NCBI GenBank assembly: GCA_963840425.1
Contig: CAWIYZ010000014.1
Location: forward strand, 242,962 to 306,961
Origin: CADEFX01 sp963840425
GTDB taxonomy: Bacteria; Pseudomonadota; Alphaproteobacteria; Rhizobiales; Hyphomicrobiaceae
Length of the DNA: 64,000 bases
Direction: 5' to 3'
The notes beneath the pieces were generated by a model, which was not told the origin of the DNA, ran no database searches, and saw nothing but the letters and a program-made list of their open reading frames with translations. The translations under genes and the position numbers were made by a program. This document shows positions 53,494-63,934 of this stretch, in pieces (positions within the stretch are counted from its first letter, which is position 1; each line of letters begins with the position of its first letter).

Positions 53494-54405
53494 ATGCGGC
53501 TTCAGTTCCACACGCTCGATGTGTTCACCGACAAGCGTTTCGGCGGTAATCCGCTGGCTGTCGTGCACGACGCCGACTCGCTCGACGGGAATGAGATGCA
53601 AACCATCGCGCGCGAGTTCAACCTCTCCGAGACCGTGTTCGTGATGAAGCCCGAGAATCCGGCCCATACCGCACGCGTCCGCATCTTCACCCCGGCCGTC
53701 GAGATACCTTTCGCGGGCCATCCCACGGTCGGCACAGCGGCGCTCCTGGCCGAGTTGCGTTCACCCTCAGGTGCCGGCGAGCGTGAGGCCATTATCGTGC
53801 TCGAGGAGAAGGTCGGTCCGGTGCGCGTCGGCGTGCGCCTCACCGAAGGCGCGCCAGCGCTCGCCGAGTTCGATGCCCCACGCTTGCCCGAGAAGGAGGG
53901 CTCCCCGCCCGGCGCCGAGCTGCTGGCTGCGGCGCTCGGACTGATCCCGTCCGAGATCTGCTTCGAGAACCATCGCCCGACGCGCTACACGGCCGGAAAC
54001 GCTTTTGTCTTCGTGCCGATCTCGACCCTGGAAGCCATGGCAAAGGCCAGGGTCTCATCCACACACTGGAGCAAGGCCTTCACCGGACAGGGAGGTGTGG
54101 GCGCCTTCCTCTACACGCGTCAGGTCGTGCACACGACCTCCGCGTTCCACGCGCGCATGTTCGCCCCCGATCACGGCGTGGCCGAGGACCCGGCCACGGG
54201 CAGTGCCGCAGCTGCCTTCGCTGGCGTGGTGCAACACTTTGATGCGCCCACCGACGGCACCCATCGCCGTGTCATCGAGCAGGGCTTCGAGATGGGCCGG
54301 CCCAGCCTCATTACGCTCTCGCTGGTGGTGGATGGGGGCCGGCTGGCGGCGGCACGGATCGGCGGGCATGCTGTTCGCGTGAGCCAGGGCACCATCGAGG
54401 TCTGA
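53494..54405 (+). CDS. PhzF family isomerase/epimerase-like protein
   Basis: A 303-residue protein of the diaminopimelate-epimerase-like fold. The catalytic glutamate is E46 in REFNLSETVFV, and IPFAGHPTVGTAAL around 75 is the family signature. The second-half DPATGSAAAAFAGVV is the matching conserved loop. PhzF itself isomerises a phenazine precursor; most bacterial homologues have unknown substrates, and no phenazine genes are present here. The ATG at 53494 has GGAGAGA upstream. Confidence 0.92.
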   Translation: MRLQFHTLDVFTDKRFGGNPLAVVHDADSLDGNEMQTIAREFNLSETVFVMKPENPAHTARVRIFTPAVEIPFAGHPTVGTAALLAELRSPSGAGEREAIIVLEEKVGPVRVGVRLTEGAPALAEFDAPRLPEKEGSPPGAELLAAALGLIPSEICFENHRPTRYTAGNAFVFVPISTLEAMAKARVSSTHWSKAFTGQGGVGAFLYTRQVVHTTSAFHARMFAPDHGVAEDPATGSAAAAFAGVVQHFDAPTDGTHRRVIEQGFEMGRPSLITLSLVVDGGRLAAARIGGHAVRVSQGTIEV

Positions 54406-54518
54406 GCTGGATTAGAGCTTGCAATCGGGTGCGCAGTCCGGCTATTTGACGGACATCAAGGCTTCAATGGGGCCCCGAAAGCCCGACCGCGAGCATGAAC
54501 CCACGTTGCCCAGGTTCG

Positions 54519-54611
54519 ATGTCTCCCCGGTTCGACGCGTCGACCGCGCCGAAGGCTGGCGCCCGTGCGTCTGCGCTTGGCCTGATTACCCTCCTCCTTA
54601 CTGGCCCCTGA
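54519..54611 (+). CDS. Leucine-rich leader peptide of leuA
   Basis: A 30-codon frame beginning ATGTCTCCC and ending with the peptide tail ALGLITLLLTGP just before its TGA. Three consecutive leucine codons and two more close by make it a ribosome sensor for charged tRNA-Leu. It lies 114 bases before leuA and overlaps the left arm of a nested stem-loop, the arrangement expected for transcription attenuation. Alphaproteobacterial leuA genes are known to carry such leaders. Confidence 0.7.
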   Translation: MSPRFDASTAPKAGARASALGLITLLLTGP

Positions 54612-54653
54612 GCCTCTTGGGTCCTGGATGCGTTCAGGACGGGTGCTCAGGGG
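54605..54653 (+). promoter_or_regulatory. Nested stem-loop of the leuA attenuator
   Basis: CCCCTGAGC (54605-54613) pairs with GCTCAGGGG (54645-54653), and inside it GTCCTG pairs with CAGGAC. The left arm contains the leader stop codon, so ribosome stalling at the leucine codons would change this fold. A second hairpin, GCCGGA/TCCGGC at 54687-54703, lies close to leuA. Confidence 0.6.
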
Positions 54654-54724
54654 AACGCGAGTTCAAGTCAGGCAGATACAATCTCCGCCGGACCTGATCC
54701 GGCATATATCAACGGACCCAGACC

Positions 54725-56320
<1,596 letters not shown>

Positions 56321-56351
56321 CGCGGCGCTGGGCTGCGTGACCAGGTCTCAT

Positions 56352-56377
56352 CGCGGCCGCCTTGGCGGGCGGCCGCG
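56352..56377 (+). terminator. Strong hairpin after leuA
   Basis: CGCGGCCGCC and GGCGGCCGCG form a perfect ten-base GC stem around TTGGCG, 32 bases after the leuA stop. There is no T-run, so it may be an mRNA 3' stabiliser or a Rho-assisted terminator. Confidence 0.45.
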
Positions 56378-56478
56378 AACGATGCAGTTGCAATAGGGCG
56401 GCTCGCTGGACAAGCCGGGCGGGCTGGGATAGACAACCGCACGTCGAGGGCTCATCGCAGCCCCGTTTTTGGTGGCCG

Positions 56479-56554
<76 letters not shown>

Positions 56555-56796
56555 TTGTTTCAAAGACTTAGGCGCGATTTTTCGTCTGCACCCACACTAG
56601 TTTTGCAATTGGTCGGCGGCAGTTTTGCAAACTCTGTTCTAAAGTCGTTTCCCGTCGCAGGATCGTCGATGGACCAGTCCACACACCGATGACACTTCGC
56701 ACCCGACGCGCCACTCGCCAAGGAGGGCGAATCTCTCTACTCACCACCGGCAACGATCACCAGTGCTCGGCGTTTCCAAGGATCGGAGACAGTAGA

Positions 56797-57060
56797 GTGC
56801 TTGGATTTTTCGCAATATTGGTTGTTGCATTTTGCGGGCTCGCAGCAGCCCCAATTTGGTCTGTAGTGGTAGCAGCAATAGCGCTCACGTCCATTTCCTA
56901 TGCGCGCCATCACGTGTTGTATCGGCGTGCAGCCGGCCTCGGCTTGCGGCAGGTGATCGATCAGACCCTCATCGCCAGCCTACTCAACGGTTTGCTTGCC
57001 GGCGCGGCGGCTTACGGTTGCGGCGCGGTATTCCGCGTCCTCTCGCTAGGCTGGCAATGA
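56797..57060 (+). CDS. Small two-helix membrane protein, hypothetical
   Basis: An 87-residue protein starting at a GTG with GGAGACAG upstream. Two hydrophobic helices (LGFFAILVVAFCGLAAAPIW with the next 15 residues, and LIASLLNGLLAGAAAYGCG) flank a basic loop. I do not recognise the family. In the upstream 242 bases, AGTTTTGCAA occurs twice, 22 bases apart, at 56599 and 56621. Confidence 0.6.
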   Translation: MLGFFAILVVAFCGLAAAPIWSVVVAAIALTSISYARHHVLYRRAAGLGLRQVIDQTLIASLLNGLLAGAAAYGCGAVFRVLSLGWQ

Positions 57061-57232
57061 GCAGCGCTTGATGCGCGTTATTGAGGTTGATCAGATGATC
57101 GACTTGAGCCAGTCCGCGTTCTGCGCGGACCCGTAGCTCCGCCACACGGTGGCCTGAGAATTTTCGCGTCTTCGACATCCAGCTAAAGAGACCGCGCCGC
57201 CGAGACCGCAGGCTCCGCAGTAAATCGCGGTA

Positions 57233-57826
57233 ATGGCTTTGAGCCAATTCCAGCTCCTGTGGGCCCAGAATATTCTGCCGCAATCTAAGCCGAGCAATGC
57301 CGTCCAAGGATACTGCTTCCGCGAGGTCGAGAAGGTCGCGATCTCGCGGCGGTCCGAATTGAGAGAGCAGGTCGATGGCGTCCGCAAGCAGGCCCTGAGC
57401 GTTCGAGCCCGCGAGCACTCCATCCTTGTACCCGAAGGATTCTGCACCGATCTCGCGAGTGTTCCCCAGGCCTTCTGGTCTCTTCTCCCTAAGAACGGAA
57501 GGCACGTGTACGCTGCCATCATCCACGACTACCTGTACTGGCGCCAAAAAACCTCGCGCATTGAAGCTGACGAGATCCTCAAGCTCACGATGATTGAGGA
57601 AAAAGTCGCTTGGTGGAAGATCGACTCCATCTATTTGGCTGTGCGCAGTGCTGAGGCGCAAAGCGCTTGGGATGACAACAAGAGGGCAAAGGATGCCGGG
57701 CAGATGCGCTTCCTCGCCAAATTTCCTCCCCGTGATCAGCGCGTCACCTGGGCTGAATGGAAATCTGATCCTGCCAATCTACGAGACGATGAAACTGCGG
57801 ACCGCGTTGGCAGGTATGCCCTTTGA
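57233..57826 (+). CDS. DUF1353 domain-containing protein
   Basis: A 197-residue protein. The DUF1353 core is recognisable: ILVPEGFCTDLASVPQAFW near residue 62, then HVYAAIIHDYLYWRQKTSR. Members are frequent in phages and prophage remnants and of unknown function. The first 30 residues may be an over-extended start. It lies in the accessory stretch after tRNA-Lys. Downstream, 57827-58102 holds no gene that I can support. Confidence 0.8.
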   Translation: MALSQFQLLWAQNILPQSKPSNAVQGYCFREVEKVAISRRSELREQVDGVRKQALSVRAREHSILVPEGFCTDLASVPQAFWSLLPKNGRHVYAAIIHDYLYWRQKTSRIEADEILKLTMIEEKVAWWKIDSIYLAVRSAEAQSAWDDNKRAKDAGQMRFLAKFPPRDQRVTWAEWKSDPANLRDDETADRVGRYAL

Positions 57827-58102
57827 TCGGCGTCGCATGTACACATGCACGGTATCGGCGAGACCATGTCGAGCACAAGTGGAGGCACTGGCAAACACCA
57901 CCTTGTTCCAATCCAAGCTGTGGTGGGGAAACACGTCACAGAAATTGGTACGAGGCTGACGAACATTGGTGGCTGGCATATGTCAGCTTCCGAGGCCAAT
58001 CAAACATGGCTCGGCGCCCATCGCCTAGTCTGCTTGTGACCGAAGCGGTCATCACAGTCGATGATGCGCTTCGCCACCAAAATGCGTCGGGAATGTCGAC
58101 GA

Positions 58103-58869
58103 TCAAGCAGCCAGGGCCGGAATGCCGAGTTTGGCATGGATGGCGTTGGCCTCACGCGCCCCCATGCCCAGGGCCGACGCGAGCGCGACCAGATATTCCG
58201 CCTCCGTCTGGCTATCGAGGTCAATGCCCATGACCGAAACAGCATAGATCTGGTTCTCCAGCCCCTTCGGCACCTGCTTTGACGAGGGCCTGCACGTCGA
58301 CGGGGGCAGCAAGTTCCCGGTTCACGAATGCCACGTCCTCGCGCGAAGCCTCGCCGAGACCTTCAAGAATCTTCTTCTTCTCGCCCTCGTCGATCCTCCC
58401 ATCACATTTGGCGGCTTGCAGCATCGCGCGGAGCATCAGGCCTGCGGCGGCGTCCTGCTGCGGTGTGGGTGAGATCTTGGGCTCGCCGTACTTCTGAAAT
58501 GATTGATTTAAGACGTCGGCAAACGAGCCTTCGGCGGATGTCTTGCTGATGGTTCCCTTTGTGGTGCCTCCCGAGGCCGCGTCGGCAAGCCCTCTGATCA
58601 AGGCGTCGAGACCACCGCTTGGTGCCGACGCTGTTGCGCTGGGTCCAGGGCGAGCACCGCCAGCACCGGCACCCGGAGTGAGCTGTTCGAGGAGGCTGCC
58701 AAGTCCCCCGCCCGCTTGGCCCTTGCTACCGAGAATGGAGCTGAGTGGGTCGACTTGTCCTGGCTGGGAGTTCGGGCCTTTCATCGGCGCTGGCTGGGCA
58801 GCTCGACCAGCGACTTTGGCAGCAGCGACGCCGAGCGCAACCTTTGCCAGGGTTTTGACGAGAACTCAT
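58103..58869 (-). pseudogene. TerB/DUF533 family protein, two apparent frameshifts
   Basis: A protein of about 255 residues after repair, of the tellurite-resistance TerB-like DUF533 family. The ATG at 58869 has a strong GGAGG ribosome-binding site. It encodes MS, and then one extra T (about 58863) puts LVKTLAKVALGVAAAKVAG, the family's N-terminus, in another frame. That frame continues through a Gly/Pro-rich linker to AMLQAAKCDGRIDEGEKKKI. A second extra base, in an AAA run at about 58280, shifts the end (KQVPKGLENQIYAVSVMGID, EYLVALASALGM). With good control signals and intact coding on both sides, sequence error is likely. Confidence 0.78.
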
Positions 58870-59362
58870 GTGATCCTCCAGCTGCATGCTCGAAGATCAG
58901 TCCTATTCTCGTCCATGCAAACCGTGCATCGGGGCGACTACCAGGAATTGAAGAGCCCTTTCGGTATGAGGCACATCAGGACCGCCTCATAGTGCATCGG
59001 GGTCCGGCGCCACCAAACACTGCGTTCTACTGGCCACGCGGCTCTGGCCTCCTGCGTCTGCGTTATCCGGGCCTGGATGACTGCTTCCTCCCGTCCTCTG
59101 AATGATTAAGAGAGACGCGGGCGGGTTACAATTCTTCGCGCTGGACCCTTGGGGCGATGTCACGTCCGCGTTAACAGGGCAGAGGGATTAAAGCCCATCC
59201 CGATCGGGGTTTGTGCGGATGGTTCCCTAACCTCGGCAGCGGTAGTAGCTCACCGAACTCTTGGTCATACACGGAACTCCCAAGCACATTCGTGCCTGGA
59301 ACATGCTCACCGAGACTGTGTGCGCGGCGCGGCGCGTTGGCTAAGACGCGGACGCGTGGGCT
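58870..59362. other. Intergenic stretch without a supported gene
   Basis: The stretch upstream of the DUF533 gene contains its promoter region. Short frames such as the 29-codon one at 59102 have no family match. Base composition is less GC-rich than in core regions of the window. Confidence 0.4.
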
Positions 59363-59377
59363 TTGTTGGAGCGGCCG

Positions 59378-59893
59378 ATGAGCCTTTTGCATCTAAGCGT
59401 GGCACCGAGCGAGTTTAGGGACGACATGGCCCGATTTGCCCGACTGGCCCGGCGCGCGGAGCTCGCCATGATCGCCTGCGGCGAGTGCGAGGATCGGAGG
59501 CTTCATCGCAAGCTGCGTGCGTTGGACGCCCGCGTCGCCCAGATTGAGCGGCACATACACGCTCGGCCGGTCACTGGCTTCGGCGACTTAGTGGCGCTTG
59601 CCCTGATCGCAAAGTTTGAGGCGAGACACACCCGGGGTGGCGACCTTCATGGGCTCAGCGAAGACGCTGACCGAGATGAACAGTCGACCGCACATTTGAT
59701 CCAAGCGGTGCTGGCGCTAGGTAGCGCCCAGCAACAGCAGAGCTGCGAGCGTCAAAGAGGTGCGCGGCCGACATGGAGGCAAGGATCGTTCTTGACGAAC
59801 CGTTCCCAGCGCGATCGAGCGCGGAGCCTAGCACATCAGGGTCGATTGAAATCAGATCAAGGAGTTGGCGTTTGGTCGAAACCTTTGTCGTGA
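59378..59893 (+). CDS. Hypothetical accessory protein, C-terminus doubtful
   Basis: A frame of 171 residues from an ATG at 59378 (an in-frame ATG lies 15 bases earlier at 59363). The first 120 residues look real: helical and charged, with RPVTGFGDLVALALIAKFEA and STAHLIQAVLALGS resembling small hypotheticals of Hyphomicrobiales accessory regions. The last 50 residues are Arg/Gln-rich and of unclear value; a further frameshift near 59730 is possible. The function is unknown. Confidence 0.45.
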   Translation: MSLLHLSVAPSEFRDDMARFARLARRAELAMIACGECEDRRLHRKLRALDARVAQIERHIHARPVTGFGDLVALALIAKFEARHTRGGDLHGLSEDADRDEQSTAHLIQAVLALGSAQQQQSCERQRGARPTWRQGSFLTNRSQRDRARSLAHQGRLKSDQGVGVWSKPLS

Positions 59894-60060
59894 CGGGCCG
59901 ATCCGGACGAAGTTCCAAACCCAGATAGACGCCGCTCAGATCAGTCTCCGGTTTTTACTTTCGGCCGTCTAAATCTGAGCATCTCGGTAGTTGTCCGGAT
60001 TGATCACAACGGCATGGAGGCCAAGGCTGTGCGTCCCCGCTAGGTAGCGGAGCGCATCCA

Positions 60061-60402
60061 ATGGACCGACGAGATTGCAGATATCCTGTGCGCTTGCTGC
60101 TTCTTGTGAGCTCATTCTCACTGATGGCCGATGACGGTGCGGCCTACGCTCAATCCGGATCACGCCGGGGAAGCGTCACCACATCGGCAGCGGTGCCAAT
60201 GCCGCCACGTCCAACAGATCAGGCCAAAGCTGACCCTGCGCAGCGCTACGTTCAGCAACACAGTGTCGAATACGTCGATGATTGCATTAAACGGTGGGAC
60301 AAGCGGACCAACATGACCAAAGAGAAGTGGTCACGCTCGTGCCGACGCGTCGTCGACGAACACGTGAAATTCAGGGTCAACAATAAGATGCGGCTGCCAT
60401 AA
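60061..60402 (+). CDS. Small exported protein, hypothetical
   Basis: A 113-residue protein with a signal peptide (YPVRLLLLVSSFSLMADDG, cleavage near AYAQ). A Ser/Pro-rich stretch follows, and then a compact charged domain EYVDDCIKRWDKRTNMTKEKW with SRSCRRVVDEHVKFR; its two cysteines may bond. I do not recognise the family. The codon pattern and signal peptide support a real gene. Confidence 0.5.
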   Translation: MDRRDCRYPVRLLLLVSSFSLMADDGAAYAQSGSRRGSVTTSAAVPMPPRPTDQAKADPAQRYVQQHSVEYVDDCIKRWDKRTNMTKEKWSRSCRRVVDEHVKFRVNNKMRLP

Positions 60403-60913
60403 GTCGCCGATTCGATCGCGGTAGCGCCTGCGTGGTTGGTTAGTGCTGTCCGCGTTACCCCTGGGCGTTAGGTGCCGTTGCTTTTCCTTTCTTCCTTTCC
60501 ACCCTTGCAGGCCCCAGCATGGGAAAGCACCAGCCGTCTCTCTGGCGTCCGCGTCCTGGAGGTTCGCCCGGACGATGCATCCACACGCGCATTTCTTTAT
60601 CGCATTAGTTAATAACCTGCCCGCGTCGGCGCATTCACGGCTCCAGGTTTCCAGCGTCCCAATATGCATATTCGTGCGGATGCAGTCCGACGCCAATGCG
60701 CGCGACAATGAGCATGTCGACGAATAGGTGCCCAAAAAATCAACAGGGCAGCAAGTTGCCTCGCGTTGACGCTCTCCGCCAGACCGAGCGGGGCGCAGTA
60801 ATTCGGCAGCAAGGCATTTTTTGATGAATTCCAGACCGTCAGTGCAGCCCACATGTTGCGCGCCGTCGCGGAAAAGCAGGATTACTCCCGGGCCCATCAG
60901 GAGACCATCGCAG
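60403..60913. other. Intergenic stretch without a supported gene
   Basis: Short frames on both strands lack motifs and ribosome-binding sites. The right end contains the leader of the PRC-barrel gene, with AGGAGAC 11-17 bases before its ATG. Confidence 0.4.
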
Positions 60914-61642
60914 ATGTATAGACTTGCCCTCAGTGTCGCGGCAGCAGTTGCGCTTGCCGCCGTGATGCCGGCGCTGGCACAGCAACCGCCCCAGGTGCCG
61001 ATCCCCACAGGTGTCTTCGTCAAGGCGCAGGCTCCGGGTCAGTTTCTGGCCAGAGATCGCCTGATCGGCCTGCCCGTACACAATGCGAGCGGCCAGATCG
61101 TCGGTGACATCGAGGACCTGATCATCGGTCCCGACAACGTCGTCGCGGGCGTCGTCCTGGGCACCGGCGGTTTCTTCGGCGCCGGCGAGAAGAAGGTCGG
61201 CATCCGCTTGTCCGCGCTGCAGATCACGAAGAAGGATGGCAAGACCGTTATCTCGCTGCCGGCCGCCAGCAAGGAGGTGTTGACGGTGCTCGAGCCGTTC
61301 AAGCGCGCGGAGCTCAGGCGCTCGTTGAGGGACCGCGCCAGAGACAAGGCGCAGGAGCTGACCGACAAGACCAAGGACGGCGCCGGTCCCGCCTATGAGC
61401 AGGCGAAGGAGAAAGCGCGGCATGCCTACCAGTCTGCCAAGGCGCAGGTCGGCCCTGCATATCAACAGGCCAAGGAGCAAGTGAAGCAAGCCTACCAGAA
61501 GGCCAGGGAGCAGGCCGGCCCGGCTTATGAGGAGGCACGAAAGTCCGCCAAGGAAGCCTACGACAAGGCCATGGCCGCCGCGCGCGAGCGCTTCAACCAA
61601 GCGACGGAGACGGCCGGCGAGACAGCGGCCACGAAGCAATAG
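60914..61642 (+). CDS. Exported PRC-barrel protein with amphipathic 22-residue repeats
   Basis: A 242-residue protein. Residues 1-22 are a signal peptide (LALSVAAAVALAAVMPALAQ). A PRC-barrel domain follows at about 45-120 (RDRLIGLPVHNASGQIVGDIEDLIIGPDN in pieces). From about 150 the tail repeats GPAYEQAKEKARHAYQ, GPAYQQAKEQVKQAYQ and GPAYEEARKSAKEAYD with a 22-residue period, then trails off. These Ala/Lys/Gln-rich helices resemble LEA-like or lipoprotein-type amphipathic segments. It probably acts in the periplasm; the role is unknown. Confidence 0.82.
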   Translation: MYRLALSVAAAVALAAVMPALAQQPPQVPIPTGVFVKAQAPGQFLARDRLIGLPVHNASGQIVGDIEDLIIGPDNVVAGVVLGTGGFFGAGEKKVGIRLSALQITKKDGKTVISLPAASKEVLTVLEPFKRAELRRSLRDRARDKAQELTDKTKDGAGPAYEQAKEKARHAYQSAKAQVGPAYQQAKEQVKQAYQKAREQAGPAYEEARKSAKEAYDKAMAAARERFNQATETAGETAATKQ

Positions 61643-61720
61643 ATCACAATTGAAGTTTGCATCTCAGCAGGCCCTCTGCTCCATGCGGCAGAGGGCTTTA
61701 TCGTGCTGCGGCTCGGCGCT

Positions 61721-63934
61721 CTACAGGGGCATTATGTCCACGATGAATTCGACAGGATCGTTAGGTCCTTCGCTATGACCGTCGTCGCTGGGCATGTGCA
61801 AATCGCGCCAATGCACCGGGCCATTCACCCCGTGCAGCGCAAACACAACTCTCTTTTTGGAACGTTCGACGCGGACTTCCATGAAGCTCTGGTAGAAGGG
61901 TGCACGGTTGAAGTCGAACATGCCCGATAGAGTCTCGATCGACACCGGCCAGGCACCGAAGCGTTTGATCCATCGCCAGAACGGCTGCTTCCAGGCAGGA
62001 GTTTCGGCATCGAGCTTGGCGCGGATTGCTTCGGGACCCGGATAAAAGGCCCAGGTCTTGGTCGGAATAACATCGGGCCACGCCAGGGCGCCGCCGATAC
62101 TGAGATACGCGCCACCCCCGCCATTGACGAAGTAATGGATAGGGGGGCGGTCTGGGCTTTCAGCGCGATAGTACTCGAATGCGTGGGTGTCGCCTCCCAT
62201 CATGACCCGCACTCCGGCCTGCTCGAGCTCAGTGTAGAGGGAGGCGATACCCGGGTCGTTTTCGCCGGCGTCTTGGCCCGCCGCGTATCTGGGGTGGCCA
62301 ACGATCGCCATCGTGAACTTGCTGCGCGAGCGCTCAAGGGCCTTGCTCAGCCACGAGCGCTGTCGGTCGTCCACCGTGCGCAGGATCCCCGTATCGATCG
62401 CGATCAAGGCAAAATCTTTGGTCTGCAGCTCAAAGAACGGGGCACGCTGCCTCGCATTCGAGATGCCATAGAGGCCGCGCAGCTCCCCAGCGCGCTGAAG
62501 GAGGTGATCGATCCTCGCCCTGTTGGTGCTGGTCAAGTGGAGGTCGGCCGCAACACGCGCGGCGAGCGCAGCGCGCGCCGCGTTCGGCTCCAGGAAATTG
62601 GCATTGAATCCTTCCAGCGCATCGAACCAGTCGTGATTGCCTGGGATCGCATAGATCGGCTTTGTGAACCCCTTGAAGGGCAGATAGAAGTTCCGTTCGT
62701 AGTCCACCATCGCGCCGGCTGGATAGATCACGTCGGATGCGATCACCAGGAACTTGATCTCATCCCGCCCGCCGAGCGCGAGGTAGCGGTCGACCAGCGC
62801 ATACTGCGATGCATCCCCTTCGCCAGGATCACCGATAACGATAAAGCTGAAGTCCTCGCTCTCGATCCCCGGAGGCACGACCCGAAACAGCTCATCGCTG
62901 TTGCCCCCATAAGCGGCCACGACCGCATCAACCATGCTGGCGCGCCACTTGTCGACGCGAAGAGCGGTCACCTTCTGGTAGAAAGCGCTCGCCCAACTTT
63001 CGGTGTTGAAGTACCAGCTGAAGCCCCAGATCGGATTGATGGCAGCAAACAAGACGGTCAGGGGCAAGCCGAGGCTTAAAGTCAATATTGCGGCCGATGG
63101 AAGCGATGCACGGGCGCGCCGAAGCGAAGCGGAGAACGAAAAGCGCGCATCAGTCCATAGTTTAATGAGTTGGCGCGGCAGCGCGTTCATATGCTCGTCC
63201 TGACCCGCTATGCGTAGCCGCCAAGCCTTCCTCTCTAGCGGACGGGTCAGGCGCCTCCAACCAAGTCGGTACGGCAGCACCAGCAGGGTGCCGAGTGCGA
63301 TCGCCATAATGGCGTCGCCAGCGGTGGCAACGAACGGTGAAATCAGTCCGAGCCAGGAGTTGGTTGATCGCATACGGCCGACGTGGGTAGCAAACAGGAC
63401 GGCGGCGATGACCAGCAGCCAGTAGGTATTCACCTGGCCCACCACCCCGGCGCTCGAGGCGCGCAACGCATTTGCAACCCTAAACTGCTCGTGTTCGCCG
63501 AGTGCCAGCGCTGGATCCGCGTGTGCGTTGGCCGCCATCGACTCGCCAAAATCTTCTTGGTGTTGGGTCGGTGACAGGAGCATCCGCCAACCCGCTCCTG
63601 CCGTATACCCGGCGACCACCACACCAATCGCAATCTCCACTCCGAACTTCCGCCAAAGCCACCAACCCGCAAGAGCTAGAAGTAGGCTCGATGCAGCATT
63701 CACCGCCGTCACTAGCCGAGATGTCGTTGAGCCGACACCGAGCGCGGCTTGCCCGATCTTCACGGCGCCATCCATCGCTAGGAGGGCGAGCAGCAACACG
63801 ACAACGCCATTGACGACGAGGGATGGGCTAACGAAAAGAAGCAGGGCTGCGCCCAGTGCCACTATCCCCGTTGCGTAGGCGGTCGGATGCACTCGAAGGT
63901 GCGGATCGGTAGCTGTCGCGTAGAGCTCCGACAC
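61721..63934 (-). CDS. Polytopic membrane protein with C-terminal metallophosphoesterase domain
   Basis: A 737-residue protein. The first 330 residues contain about seven hydrophobic segments (from ATGIVALGAALLLFVSPSLV to AAILTLSLGLPLTVLFAAI). The C-terminal part is a calcineurin-like phosphoesterase: FIVIGDPGEGDAS near 365, AIPGNHDWFD near 420, MAIVGHPRYAAG near 535 and MMGGDTHAFEYYRAE near 570 supply the metal-binding Asp/His/Asn set. The substrate may be a phosphodiester or pyrophosphate. The ATG at 63934 is the first of the frame; no ribosome-binding site decides it. It converges on the PRC-barrel gene. Confidence 0.85.
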   Translation of the reverse strand: MSELYATATDPHLRVHPTAYATGIVALGAALLLFVSPSLVVNGVVVLLLALLAMDGAVKIGQAALGVGSTTSRLVTAVNAASSLLLALAGWWLWRKFGVEIAIGVVVAGYTAGAGWRMLLSPTQHQEDFGESMAANAHADPALALGEHEQFRVANALRASSAGVVGQVNTYWLLVIAAVLFATHVGRMRSTNSWLGLISPFVATAGDAIMAIALGTLLVLPYRLGWRRLTRPLERKAWRLRIAGQDEHMNALPRQLIKLWTDARFSFSASLRRARASLPSAAILTLSLGLPLTVLFAAINPIWGFSWYFNTESWASAFYQKVTALRVDKWRASMVDAVVAAYGGNSDELFRVVPPGIESEDFSFIVIGDPGEGDASQYALVDRYLALGGRDEIKFLVIASDVIYPAGAMVDYERNFYLPFKGFTKPIYAIPGNHDWFDALEGFNANFLEPNAARAALAARVAADLHLTSTNRARIDHLLQRAGELRGLYGISNARQRAPFFELQTKDFALIAIDTGILRTVDDRQRSWLSKALERSRSKFTMAIVGHPRYAAGQDAGENDPGIASLYTELEQAGVRVMMGGDTHAFEYYRAESPDRPPIHYFVNGGGGAYLSIGGALAWPDVIPTKTWAFYPGPEAIRAKLDAETPAWKQPFWRWIKRFGAWPVSIETLSGMFDFNRAPFYQSFMEVRVERSKKRVVFALHGVNGPVHWRDLHMPSDDGHSEGPNDPVEFIVDIMPL

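Noticed and set aside
56555..60913. Integrated mobile element at tRNA-Lys
   Set aside because: No integrase, transposase or repeated tRNA end could be found, so I kept it as an inference and not as a mobile-element feature.
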